Below, one piece after another: positions 12,801 to 24,400 of a DNA stretch of 64,000 nucleotides. The DNA comes from Collybiopsis luxurians FD-317 M1 (Eukaryota; Basidiomycota; Agaricomycetes; Agaricales; Omphalotaceae). The stretch spans positions 294,765 through 358,764 of the forward strand of contig KN834768.1 in the NCBI GenBank assembly GCA_000827265.1, read 5' to 3'. The position numbers were made by a program, and so were the translations under genes. Numbering within the stretch: position 1 is the first letter of the stretch; every line of letters starts with the position of its first letter. The notes under the pieces are model-generated. The model saw nothing but the letters and a program-made list of their open reading frames with translations. It was not told the DNA's origin and did not search any database.

Positions 12801-12977
12801 ATACACCGCATTAAGGGTAGCTATTGGCGGGCTGGTAAATCGCTGGGAGAGTAGTACGGAAGCGTGGACATCAACGATGACAACCTCTGTATATACGCTG
12901 TCCAAGATGAAGGAGGCATTATGGTGCTGATCGTATAGTCTAGATATCAGACTCATCGCTAGGGTGCGCCATCCCAA
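9879..12977 (-). CDS. VIT and von Willebrand factor A domain protein, intact copy
   Basis: Three exons in phase: 12977-12632, 12568-11809 and 11736-9879, giving 987 codons plus stop. The first in-frame ATG may be the one at 12956 instead. A VIT (inter-alpha-trypsin inhibitor N-terminal-like) domain covers about residues 20-150 (VVIVDVHASVLLSQRF, then VFTICVGNMLPSETVT across intron 1). The vWA domain follows from about residue 295, with an intact MIDAS motif DRSGS and the later FLLTDGSSWD. The C-terminal third has no recognised domain. Intron 2 (11808-11737, GTAAGT donor) contains what otherwise looks like a premature stop; splicing joins EHV to DTMTANYGG, the usual vWA sequence. The biochemical role of fungal VIT-vWA proteins is poorly defined; metal-dependent protein binding is the family expectation. 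A truncated copy lies at 52531-55021. Confidence 0.88.
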
Positions 12978-13466
12978 AGAATGAACCTATTTATGCAAGC
13001 GTAAAGCTGTACCGAATACGAGAGCGGGAGCCAATGCAAGGGGGGATTCACATTTGAGATACTCGACTCTAGAAGCAGTTCGAGTGAGTTGCAGAGTCAT
13101 TTTTAAGGCTGTTGAGCATTATATCAATTAGTTCTTAGCATGTTATTTTACGCGGTAGGAACGCGGGAGAAGCAACCAAGGCGATGCTTGCAATTTATCG
13201 CGCATCATAGGCGTATTCTGCGCTGAGTTCCACTCACAACCAAAGATAAGAATGCGACTTTAATGCGACGAAAGAGATAGACTTGGAATAAAGAAACGAA
13301 GGGAAAAAAAGTACTTGGAGCACTATACCTGGTGAAATCGAGTCAGCCCCTCGACGAGGCCGCAGTTTAGAGCAGATAAGACTCAGAGACACCAATAAAT
13401 CCAGTATCAATGTTCATTGGGATGCAAGTTACTCGGATTGGGAAGCTGAAAACGAGTCTGAGAAAT
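12978..13466. other. 5' flank of the vWA gene
   Basis: This presumed promoter and 5' leader is shared with 55022-55408, which marks one edge of the direct duplication. In the other copy the match stops at the sequence GCAGTTTAGA (13364-13372 here) and is replaced by glucan-synthase exon sequence. I see no clear regulatory motif and no other gene. Confidence 0.5.
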
Positions 13467-13470
13467 GACT

Positions 13471-13582
13471 GCTTAAATTTTCAGCTGTGCTGAAAGAGTT
13501 CCATGAATCGCGATTCATCCGGCTGAGAATGGCTTCCTGTACCGATCCATGAAGTCCTTTCAGCACGGCTGAAAGTTTAAGC
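13471..13582. repeat. Small palindromic element (~112 bp) with 40-bp arms
   Basis: Arms at 13471-13510 and 13543-13582 are inverted repeats (GCTTAAATTTTCAGC against GCTTAAACTTTCAGC in opposite orientation). Each arm also contains its own near-palindrome, CTTTCAGCACGGCTGAAAG. No target duplication was found. It may be a MITE remnant or a fold-back formed at a breakpoint; the glucan-synthase fragment and the duplicated proteasome leader lie immediately to its right. Confidence 0.6.
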
Positions 13583-13616
13583 CGTGCCCTGACTGGAAGC
13601 TTGCGTCTTTCGGGCG

Positions 13617-13733
13617 CCTACCTAATCAATTCACATGACCCACTGAGAACGCGCGTCTTGATCTGGGTACGCATCACCCTTACCGACATGTTCTTGACGC
13701 GTTCAGAATACGGTCAATCTTTCACCGTTTTGA
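13617..13733 (+). pseudogene. Duplicated 5' end of proteasome alpha5 gene
   Basis: This segment repeats 16924-17049 in direct orientation, less a ~23-base stretch. It contains the kinase/proteasome intergenic spacer, the whole first exon of the alpha5 gene (MFLTRSEY) and the start of intron 1 (GGTCAATCTTTCA). Similarity stops there and a glucan-synthase fragment begins. It lacks every later exon, so it cannot encode a subunit, though it might retain promoter activity. Confidence 0.8.
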
Positions 13734-13737
13734 CCAC

Positions 13738-14258
13738 CTCCCGACAAACACAAAAAGGTTCGATTTCAAGTCTTGTTCGATCCCCGCCCACTCCTGAGCT
13801 TGACGTTTCAACTCTGGCCTCGCAGCTTCCGCCTTACGATCCACCTTGATCCCGCGAGTTTTCACGGGCTTCTCATCTAGCGCAGCAATATCCGTCGGAT
13901 CAGGATTAGGTAGCGAATCGACATGCTTCAGCATCCACAACGCAGGATACCTCGCCCAACTCCGTTTCCCATACTTGTCCGAAACCCCCGCAACACCCAC
14001 ACTCTTCTGGTGCAAACTGATAAACGCAGCCTCGGCATGCAACAAATTAAACGTATTCCCAAACTGAACATACTTTGCGCAGTGCTCCTTGGTCACGTTG
14101 AACGCGGAACAGACTTCCCGCATTTCTTCCTTGGTGCGGAGCGGCCAGAGTCCTTGGAACTCGGCATTGTGGAGGGAGAGACAGACGAGGACGACTTTGG
14201 GGAGGAGGTAGATGGGAGCGAGATCGCCGTGGTAGTCGTTGATGTGATATACGTCGTA
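13738..14258 (-). pseudogene. Alpha-1,3-glucan synthase fragment (GT5 domain)
   Basis: An open stretch of about 133 codons matches the glycosyltransferase part of the intact gene at roughly 21680-22200. It begins with [19 protein letters not shown] and ends at FVFVGRWSK. It retains sequence that is deleted in the 55-63 kb copy, so it was not derived from that copy. It has no start region and no acceptor-side domain, and it ends abruptly at both edges (T-rich tract near 14260 and the alpha5 leader near 13735). It is a third, isolated piece of the glucan-synthase gene. Confidence 0.85.
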
Positions 14259-14430
14259 GAGTTTTCCTTTTTTTCCTTTTTTTCTTTTATTTCAACGAAT
14301 ATAGTATGAACGAGTACAGGATACGGTTATTATTCATACAGACATGGCATTTAAATCGTCCAAGATACAGCGATAATAATCAGACGACAGCGACCGACAA
14401 CCCGACATGAGGATCTAACCATTCCTGACG

Positions 14431-16916
14431 TTACATTGGCATGCGCGAACCCGAGGAAGCAGAAGAGAGCCACTCTGCAAGAGATGGCCTTTGAGACGGA
14501 TTGTAATTTCGAAGTCTCTCTGCGAACTGGAGCATCGGTTCGATCCAGGTTAAATTCGGCTCAGTCACCTCTGCAGTTCCCGCCATCTGTTCCATCACAA
14601 CGCCGCAGGCGTATCGATCACATTGAATGGGGTTGAATGGGAGCTCATGCTTGATTTCTAACTCGCGTCATCAGACCAATCTGGATGGAAGTCGCAAAAT
14701 GGAAAAGACGGACCAGGCGCCATCCAATAATCAGTGCCTCGAGAACCAGAATCGATCTTCTCTTGATCGTCCTTGACGGAGAGCGCCAAGTCAAAATCAA
14801 TGTACATAAGGACAAAGTTAGTGTTGTAGACGAGATTGTCAGGTTTGATGTCCATGTGAGCAATCCCGTGGTTGTGCAGAAACAAAGCACCATGAGCCAG
14901 GTCATAGCTCATGCCCAAAAATCGAGATGCAAACTGCGTCTTGTCCGAGATTAGGCTTGTGAGGACCGTGTATGCTGGAAGAACAGCGCACATAAAGGTT
15001 TCCCAATTGATGATTCTGACTGGCTCGATGATATTGGGATGGTGTAGCTTCCTCAAAAAAAAGCGCATTTCGGGTGCGGTGCGGCTGCCGTATTTGACGA
15101 AATACCGAGAGCGATTCATCTGCGCACGGACCAACCTTTTTTCCCCTTCCGGTTCGTAGTCATAGTAGCCGCGAAGTTCGAGCATGTTATTCACTTGTTC
15201 CAGCGAGGGTGGCTGATTAGACTGTCTAGCGCGTTTTCGCAGTCGCGTTGTTTCTTCCGCAGGCCGCTTCATTGCACGAACCGCGCCTCCGCCTCCATTT
15301 CTATCGCCTCCCGCCCCCGCTCCTCCTGCAGCGCCGCGGTTTCTTCTGTTTGTGCTTCGGGTATTTACCCCTCCACCACGGCTTGTTCTCGCGTCTTCGC
15401 CTCCGCCTCCGCCGCCAGGACCACTTCCGCCACCGTCATTGCTGGCTTTGGCCTTGTTCTTGTTCTTGTTCTTGTTCTTGTTCTTGTTCTTGTTCTTGCC
15501 CTTTGGGGAAGCTTCTTCGTTGTTGTTGCCATTGTCTTTAATATTGTCGCTATTGCTGCCACCAAGAGAATCTGTGATTACGGTTTCACTGGTAAGAGAC
15601 GCCGACTGGGGCTGCTTCTTCGATTGCGCATACGATTTTGATATGTTGGGGTGCTTCTGGAAGTTTGCGATTGATTTCTCCACGAACTCGCGAAGCCGGG
15701 AGGTCCTGTCGATGATATTGTACATTCTAAGGGCCAGCTGCAATCTATCAAACGCATAGTTCAAATAACATCCAATTCGAACATAGGAGGTCTAAGAAAG
15801 CAAGTATGAGAAAGTGTTAGTAAGGGCCATTACAACGTACCGTATGATTAGCTTCAAACATGAAAAACAAGTCCACTGAAACACCCTCCCAGCAATAAAG
15901 AAGAGGAAGGATATAAAAAATGCCCTCCGTGTTCATGGAAAACCATCGCGTGAGAACTGACCCATACAATAATAAGCGGGATCGGTCGTTGTTGTTCGAA
16001 TCAATCTCCACCAGGAGATAGGGTTCATACCCATTGAATATAGCCGCGTCAGAATTCGGTTCATACCAGAACAATCTGTTATTCGGGGACTTTAGCACTA
16101 CACCGAGCTCATTGGGCCAGGACAACATTGACTCGCCACTGTGAATAAGAAATGAGTAGGTCAACATCTCGAACCAAAATGATATCGTACATCGTCATAC
16201 CCCGGTCGGCAGCCTCGACATATTTCTCTATGTCCTCCCAAAACATCGAGCGCATGTCTTTTTCTTTCAGTGTGTCTAGTTCCCGGTACGAAAGGAGTTT
16301 CAAATAATGGGCGCTTTCAATCTCCTGGGCTTCTGTCAATGGAGACGAGATCGGGTAAAAGAGGGATGGAATCTGAGCTGCCAACTCTGGGACATTGGAC
16401 ATTGCATCAAAAGTCTAAAATACGCGTCAATAAGGAGAGAATGAGGAAAGTTGAGACCGTACCTTCTGGGACACAGGCCGTGGGTTGGACATCCTAGCTA
16501 TAAAATCGGTGACCGACTTTGGTGCGCTTTGCAGACGCACTTTCTTGAAGGTGGAAATATCATTCTCTCCGATGGCTGAAGATATGCTAGTTCCGGTCGG
16601 CTCCCTGCTCAAACTTCCAGCCACCTGTTCTGGTTCCGGCAACTGCATAGGCGAAGCATCCACTTTAGCTTGAGGACGAGACAATCCTGGAGGAACGGAT
16701 GGCGCAGCTCTCGCTTTCGCTTTAGCTTTGGAGCGAGTAGTAAGACCAGGCGGTGGCGGCGGCGGTGGCATTAACGCCGATGATGAAGAAGAAGCTAAGG
16801 GTGTTGGTGCTGAAGGCGGAAGGGGAGCTGCCTTGGTAGGTGTTAGAAAACAAGAGTCCAGAATGTTCACCTGGCAGATGTCTTAGCCGTGACCGTCCCC
16901 TCCATGAAGCGCCCAT
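14431..16916 (-). CDS. Protein kinase-like protein with low-complexity N-terminal region
   Basis: Model of six exons, all GT-AG and in phase: 16916-16871, 16809-16463, 16414-16191, 16138-15841, 15791-14714, 14657-14431; 739 residues. The N-terminus is Pro/Ser-rich (LMPPPPPPPGL), and a Lys-Asn repeat and a Gly-rich stretch precede the kinase domain at about residues 470-735. A lysine in YFVKYG may be the ATP-anchoring one. The catalytic loop is HMDIKPDN instead of HRD, and the metal-binding motif is DFD instead of DFG. The last intron must be spliced to restore MAPEIKHELP (the APE motif); read unspliced, the frame ends early. The glycine-rich loop is not obvious. It resembles divergent kinases common in mushroom genomes; the substrate is unknown. 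The first exon is the least certain part. It is divergent from the proteasome gene, 95 bp apart. Confidence 0.72.
15445..15500 (-). repeat. Hexanucleotide repeat coding for Lys-Asn in the kinase gene
   Basis: About nine copies of AACAAG (read on the coding strand) produce an alternating Lys-Asn tract. It lies in exon 5 of the kinase gene, upstream of the catalytic domain. Such hexamers change length easily without shifting frame. Confidence 0.85.
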
Positions 16917-17011
16917 CGAGCGTCTACCTAATCCATTCACATGACCCAAGAACGCGCGTCTTGATCTGGGTACGCAAGCCTCTTCATTTTCCATCTTTCA
17001 CCCTTACCGAC
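16917..17011. promoter_or_regulatory. Shared bidirectional spacer between kinase and proteasome alpha5
   Basis: Only 95 bases separate the divergent start codons, so both promoters must lie within it or inside the transcribed regions. Most of it, plus exon 1 of the alpha5 gene, is duplicated at 13617-13733. The duplicate lacks a ~23-base stretch (about 16979-17001). I see no TATA box. Confidence 0.5.
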
Positions 17012-18047
17012 ATGTTCTTGACGCGTTCAGAATACGGTCAATCTTTCATTATACCTCCAAAACGAAATCTACATGTAACTAATATCCAATCACCCCTTTA
17101 CAGACCGCGGTGTCAACACGTTCTCGCCAGAAGGACGGTTATTCCAAGGTTCATTCCTTTCGGCTTGATTATTTGTTGAACCCCCCTTTTTTGACTGATG
17201 GACTTGAATTTCTTGTAGTTGAATATGCTATAGAAGCTATCAAGGTTTGTCCATCCATCTATCCCAAAACATCAACTGTATCTCATCTATCTACAACCAG
17301 CTCGGCTCAACAACCGTCGGCGTCCGCACCGACAACGGCGTCATCCTCGGCGTCGAAAAACGCACCCAATCCCCCCTCCTCGAATCAAGCTCCATCGAAA
17401 AAATCATGGAAATCGACACCCACCTCGGCTGCGCCATGTCCGGCCTCACCGCCGACGCGCGAACGATGATCGACCACGCGCGAGTGACGGCCCAGAACCA
17501 TTCGTTCACGTACGACGAGAAGATCAAGGTGGAGAGCGTTACGCAGGCCGTGTGCGATTTGGCGCTGAGGTTTGGAGAGAGTGTGCATGATGAGGAGGCG
17601 ATGATGAGTCGGCCGTTTGGTGTTGCGCTGTTGATTGCTGGGATTGATGAACTTGGACCGCAGTTGTACGTTTTCACCTGTTAGTTTGGAGGACTGGGAT
17701 TTATCCCTCTACTTTCAGATACCATACGGATCCATCTGGAACGTTTGTGCGATACCAAGCCAAAGCTATCGGGTCAGGTTCAGAAGCCGCTCAGGCGGAA
17801 CTTCAGGACAAATGGCACTCGAAAATGACGCTCAAGGAAGCTCAGATACTGTGTCTGCGTATACTCAAGCAAGTCATGGAGGAGAAACTCGATCGTCATA
17901 ATGTTCAATTGGCGCAGGTGGGTCTTCCCTGTCAAGTTCTTGTTCCCTTGCATTCTCATCACTTGCATCTCTTTGTAGGTCACGAAGGAGAAAGGGTTTG
18001 AGATTCTAGACGAAGCTACATTGACGGCTGTTATTGAGGAAATGTAA
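17012..18047 (+). CDS. PUP2: 20S proteasome subunit alpha type-5
   Basis: Six exons join without frame breaks: 17012-17036, 17104-17148, 17219-17244, 17301-17665, 17719-17917 and 17979-18047, giving 242 residues, the usual length for alpha5. The protein starts [20 protein letters not shown], the conserved alpha-subunit N-terminal signature. It then has [30 protein letters not shown] and [10 protein letters not shown]. Alpha5 is a structural subunit of the outer heptameric rings of the 20S core particle in cytosol and nucleus and has no catalytic threonine. All introns are GT-AG and 53-70 nt. The gene is single-copy in the window apart from a copy of its first exon at 13617-13733; the duplicate block at 52.5-64 kb lacks it. 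It is convergent with the glucan synthase gene. Confidence 0.95.
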
Positions 18048-18445
18048 AACTGTATAATTTCAGAATTGGACTCCTTGCTTGTCGTGTTGTGCACACTTTG
18101 GGGGCTTTCTCCCTGAGCAATTTGGACCAGCTTTCGTTGGCGGGTCCGTATCGTCCTAGCAGTAATCCAACATCCACTGTGCAACTGAAAGATTCAAATG
18201 CAGAATTGCTATTACCAAAATATACATCGTCCAAAAAGGCCATCTACAGCAGTAACAGGATACAAATGAGCAAAGCAAAATCGTCGCAAGATAGATTATG
18301 GATATGTAGTCCGTAATGAGTTAAAACAAGAAAAATAAATGTCCCAAGAGTAGATACAGCATCGTAGTCGTAGTCCAAAATGTCCAAGCGTAATAAAATG
18401 TCCATTGAGCGTTGAATTGTCCAGATCTTCATCTACAATCATTCA
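18048..18445. other. Convergent intergenic region, PUP2 / glucan synthase 3' ends
   Basis: A 398-base spacer between two gene ends that must contain both 3' UTRs and polyadenylation sites. An AATAAA-like sequence (AAAATAAATG) occurs near 18330 on the plus strand. I see nothing else. Confidence 0.5.
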
Positions 18446-21400
18446 TCAAGGTCGAGCTAAGCAGAAACCAAAATCAATCTCTAATTCCCACCCAATAGCA
18501 GCAAAAAAGACATACCAAGCTCCTCCCTCCTATAGAACCAAAAGTACCCCACAACAATAATCAACTGACACCCCAGCGCAAGCCAAAACATCGGCTGAAC
18601 AACCGGCGACCCCGTCCATCCGTCCGTAGCCGGATTCCACGTCCCAAGATTTGGGAATACTGGACCCGGTCCTAGCCCATCGGGCGACGTCGCACGGGCA
18701 ATCATCACGACGGCGGAACCGATGATTTGGGAAAAGGCGAGGGTCGCGAGGACGTGGAGGCGGGAGAGGGTTTGGAGGAGGATCATGCCGAGGCCGACGC
18801 CTTGGAGAGCGTCGAGGACGCCGAGCCAGAGCCAGAGACTTACGCCGAGGTAGGGGCCTGAGGAGCCGCCCCATGGTACGTAGGTTGCTAGGGAGGATGT
18901 TCCCCACAGCATCTGTCAGTGTTCGGATTGGAATGGTCAAGAAACGTCGAATGATTGCAACTATCGAACTTGCCTGACACCACCTCGGCGCACCCAAACC
19001 CACAGCGAATACGGGAAGCAACCACGTATGCGTTTTACTGAAATGGCTCAATACCACGAGTACAACTGCCCAGACTCCAACAAAGAATCCGAGGATAAGG
19101 AAAAGGATATGTATTTTTGGGATGTTCACATTCCAGAGGTACGTCCAATTCAATCCGTAGGGCTAAAAATTAGAAAGATCAATGTCGATGGCAACGTTTT
19201 GGATTCAATACACGAACAGGCTACGTACCCCGCTTAACCAGTAATCTCGCAGAATCTCGGATATGAGGAACCAAATCACTAGTTTTCGCCGGAAGAGTGT
19301 GGTAAGGAAATGAGAAACTTTCGGAGGAGATTGACGATAGTATTCTGAACAAAAACTATCCATTAGCCCCGCACAATGAACAACAAAAAGAAGACGTTTT
19401 TCTGACCTGGAAGACCGCGAAACAAAACGAAAGCGAGCATGAAACTCATCACCGATAACGGCCAAACGATCGCTGCAAGCCACCACGGCGCAACGTATGA
19501 AGGAGACTGATTGTTCAACGTGTATCCCCAGTACCATAGCGCCGCCACCCAGACTTGCTGCGAGCCTTGAACGATGCATGCACGAAATACCCAAACTTCA
19601 GTAGCAGCTCCCTGTGTACATATTGAGAATGTGAGCATTGACTAACGCATACCAAGACCACCTACCGCTTCCTCTCCAAAGTTCAACGCAAAGAACAAGA
19701 ACCCTGCGGCCGATGCGATTGCATAGCACCACGTCGCGACGTCGGACAAAACCGTATGCACCGGATGTAGCGCGCCAGTGACAGAGGGCAGCCCGATCAA
19801 CAAAAACGCAACACCGAAGAAAAGCCATGGTAAAGAAAGAGCGTATCGGGCTGGTTTGATTCGACAGAGGGGATACCATACAATAGAGGAGAGAAGGAAT
19901 ACTCCGCCAATGATATATAACTGGGTGTTGCTCTGCCAGTTTCGACCAGCGAGGAGGGTCATCTGGAAGCTTGTGGCGCTCAACATCTTCAAGAAGGATC
20001 AGAATGCATCCATAACCAAAACTTTTTGGGTTACGCACCTGTCCTAATGCAATCATGATGGTATAGAGTGGCCATCCTTTGATCTCACGAGCCAAGGCAA
20101 TCTGAATTCGGTTCATTTGAATTTCAGGAGGAGGGGTTCTTGGAAAAACGGGTGGTTTGTTGTAGTCGACTGGTTCTGTCTCAGGAGCTGTATTATGGGC
20201 GCGTCAGTAAGGCACCTGTTCCTCAAGAATATATTTCACATACTGCCCGGTTGAGAGAGCTTGTTTAGAGAATCGCTGCTTCCCCAGGTTGAAGAACCTC
20301 TGGACTTGATGCTTGCGCTAGCGGAGGATATTCTCTTCTTTCGGACTTGCGAAAAAAATGTCTCTTCGCTTTTCATCAGGTACTTTTCAATCGACAGACC
20401 ATGCTCAGAGTTTTTGGCATTGAGAGTTCCCAGACGATGTACAAAGTTTGCAGTGACGCTTCCATCGGCATCCGTAAACTGTGTAGGCCATTTTAGAATT
20501 CAGAATTATGCTAGAAAAAGATGTAAACTAACCGATGCTATCGCCTTGTTCAATGGGGAATCAGACTTGCTGTCAACAATGGACGCTATAGATTCTGACG
20601 ATTCCGTCCTTGAGTGTCCACCTAGTCGAATTCTTCCGCTAGTTCCATCGAGGAAAGGATCGGGTATTCGTCGGCGGTCTCGCGCTACCATCCGGTTCAC
20701 TCGCTCGAGAAAGTTTTCGTAGTCCGTTGGGTGGTTCTCGGCCTGTGAAACTCCATCCAACGCCGCTGTGAGATCATCTCCTGGATCCGAAGCGTATGAA
20801 TGGCGATGATTTTCACGATCAGAGTAGAGGTTGATGGGTTCGTTGGTGACTGGAACCAAAGCCTCGACAGATGCTCGTCCACTTGAATCGGGACTGTTGA
20901 ACCCTGATCTGCTGTGGGAGAGTCCCGCATAGGATGGATATATCTCTGCTTGAGCATCCCATTCCTCCGCATCATCTACCGGTTCGGGTTCGTAATATCC
21001 ATCACCATCCGTCGGTCGCCAAGCATTTTCTCCGGCAATTTGGCGACTCATGGTAATGCTGCGCCGATGGAAATCCTCTATACGTTGGCGCCACTCGACT
21101 ACGGGAAAACGCTGGACTGCAGAGCGCGCACGAAGAAGGGCTCGTTCCTCATCAGTTGACTTGAGAGCCATCTTAATTGTCTTTGTCAGTTGGGACAGCA
21201 TGTGCGACGTCGAACTCGATTCTACGGGAAACCACTAAGGACCAAAAAGCATCAGCAAATCTAAATCCACAGCAATCCACCCAACACTCACCCAGCCAGG
21301 CATCAGTCCAAGACCACCAAGACGACTACCAACTCCCAGGGCACCCTTCCTCCCAAACTCAACAGCAACCAAGCCAAACGGCTCATCTCGTGAAGGAATA

Positions 21401-24400
21401 AGTGCAAAATCTGCTCCGCTGAACAGATACGGGGGCAACGCCGTGAATTCAGGTTTGGAATAAACACGACCAGGATACATCTCCATCAAACGAGCTAGCT
21501 TTTCAGCAGCGAGGCGGCCATAGAGATCAATCACCGGACCGACAGTGATGAGTTGAATGGACTTGTCCGTTTCCAATCTAGAGACAAAATATTCAGAGGG
21601 AGCATCAGGAATAGACGGAACACGTACAATCCAGGCATAACATCGGCAATAAGATCGACTCCCTTCTGTTTAGACCACCTTCCGACAAACACAAAAAGAT
21701 TCGATTTCGGGTCTTGTTCAATCCCTGCCCACTCCTGCGCCTGACGTTTCAACTCTGGCCTCGCAGCTTCCGCCTTACGATCCACCTTGATCCCACGAGT
21801 TTTCACTGGCTTCTCATCCAGCGCAGCAATATCCGTCGGATCAGGATTCGGTAGCGAATCAACATGCTTGAGCGTCCACAACGCAGGATACCTAGCCCAA
21901 CTCCGTTTCCCATACTTGTCCGAAACCCCCGCAACACCCACACTCTTCTGGTGCAAACTGATAAACGCAGCAGCGGCATGCAACAGATTAAACGTATTCC
22001 CAAACTGAACATACTTTGCGCAATGCTCCTTGGTCACGTTGAACGCGGAACAGACCTCCCGCATTTCTTCCTTGGTACGGAGCGGCCAGAGTCCTTGGAA
22101 CTCGGCATTGTGGAGGGAGAGACAGACGGGGACGACTTTGGGGAGGAGGTAGATGGGAGCGAGACCGCCGTGATAGTCGTTGATGTGATATATGTCGATC
22201 GTCGGATAGCGGCGGATGGTCGCAGCGATAGCTTGGTTCCACGCAGAGTAAAAGATGGCTGAACTCAGGTCGTCCATTCGAGCGGGGTACGGATCGGCTT
22301 TGGTCTGAGCGCGGAAGACCGGACTGTCAAGGATAACATAGGTGATATGGTCCATGACGTGCGTCTCGACTCTGATGAGGTACGATTCCTTGAAAATCAC
22401 CACCTCGATGGGATCGTCAGGATCCCCCGGGGGGTAATCCAAGTCTTTGACCTTGGGCACGACCCAGATTAGATCCACATCCGTCATCGCTTTACCCATC
22501 AAACTCGACATGACACCGAGACCCCCAATCTTCACCTTGAGATTCCAATCTATAATCTCATACTCCAGCGTCGCAATCAGAACCACCCTTCGCTTGTGTT
22601 TATTTTCCGGCCAACCTATAGCATCCTCAGTTGTCTCCTTATGCGCAGCGAGCTTCTGATCCACCAGCGCAAGCTCCATATCGAGATCCGTCGAAAGACT
22701 ACGCTTTTTCCGCGAAAGGAAAACAGGCAGGTAGCTCGTTTTCACGACACCATACTTGTTGTGCTCGATACCATAAAACGTGAGCATGAACACAGACACG
22801 GCAAGCGTAGCCGTAATGAGCGGGATGGACACCAACAGGCCATAGACAACCATACTGATGGACGCCTTCCCGCGGGGCTGGAGCGTCCAGGTCAACGTCG
22901 AGTCATCCACGAGGATCGACCACGAGAGGTACGGGGAAGGAGGAGCGGACATGTTGACGTAATTTGGTGCTTCAGTATTAGGAGGAAGCCTGTCCAAAAC
23001 ACCATCGTTGTCCGTATCGCCGTAGTAATAATCCGGGATGTCGAACCCCCAGACGTTGAGCTGGACATACGAAGGCCAGGACGCCATGATCTTCAGTTCC
23101 CACTTTCCATCCGAGTTGAGCACAAACTGGCTGTCGATCCCCCTGTCGTTTCCCCATTGGTTGAAAACACCTCTGGCGAGGAACTGAGGCACACGGCGAG
23201 GGAGACCAGAATAACCCCAGTCTGCGTGAGCTATATTTTCAGCGGTCAATGTAGCTTCGCTCCAATCTGAAAAACAAGTCCGTTTCTTAGGCTCAGACAC
23301 ACCGAAGAAGGGAAAAAAAAACTTACACTGCACCATAATATGCACACCCTCCCAAAACACATTCGCCCCCGCAAAAAACGCCATATCCACCTTGGTCGAA
23401 TCCTCCCAAGCAGTCCAATTCGTCCACGTCTGACCAAAATCCATAGAATACCTAAACATATCCGCCCCATACGCCGAGTGGGTAAACGTATACTCCCCAT
23501 TCTCAAACGTCAACGCGGAATTGTTGTAATCGTTATTCGGAAACACCATGACGTTCCCCGAGCGACCTTTCCTCAATAGAAGGTGATCCACAGCCTAACC
23601 AGCAACATAAGGTGAGAACGCAGATATTTGATAGGAAAAGTCCGTGCTTACCCCAGTCAAAAGCCCACTCGCAGACGAAGGGTTATCCACCGTCAACGTA
23701 AGCACCCCATCTGGAAGATCCACCACCGTCGCATTCCACACATAAACCGTCTGCGCTGCCCCCGGTATCGTCCCCGTCCCCGAATCCTCCATCGGCCCAC
23801 AAACAACATTCTGTATCGAGGGCACAGTCGAGGACCCATGTCCAGAACTCGACACATTCAACGACACACTCCTCGTCACACTCCCACAATCCATCACAGA
23901 ACTAAACTCCAACGACACATTCACACTCCCACCATTCCCATCATTGTCACCCACCAAAACCCTCGCATCATGCCCTGGCCAAAACCTCGTCACCGCCGGC
24001 GGCGTCTCCACCCACTCGCTCTCAAGCACCAAGACCTTAAACCCATACGGATCCATCCCAATACTCCCCATACATCCAAAATACGGCGCATTCCCATCAT
24101 TAAAATACGGCGACAACGACTCCTGCAACGTATAATTCTCATACGGCCACAACACATTCCTTACCACCGTCCCAGCCTGATACGGCGAACTGATCCACTC
24201 CGGTCCGTCGCAGTCGAACTCCCAAGTAGTCGTGGCGTTCTCGTTGGTCATGAAGAACCAGACAGTACCGTTGTGCGTCCCGTTCAGGGTTTGCGTCGGG
24301 ATGGAGGTGTTGGGGATGGCGGAGCGGGAGATGGACCAGAGCCCGATTTGGGAGGGGACGCCGCCGGAGCCGGGTCGTTCGATGAAAGTGGTCCAGTTGC

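Noticed and set aside
14658..14713. Kinase seemingly truncated after GTDYWMAPG
   Set aside because: A GT-AG intron here restores the APE motif and a C-terminal lobe ending at 14431.
15195..15759. Plus-strand frames rich in Leu/Phe/Val opposite the kinase
   Set aside because: They are shadows of the Lys-Asn and Gly-rich low-complexity coding sequence on the minus strand.
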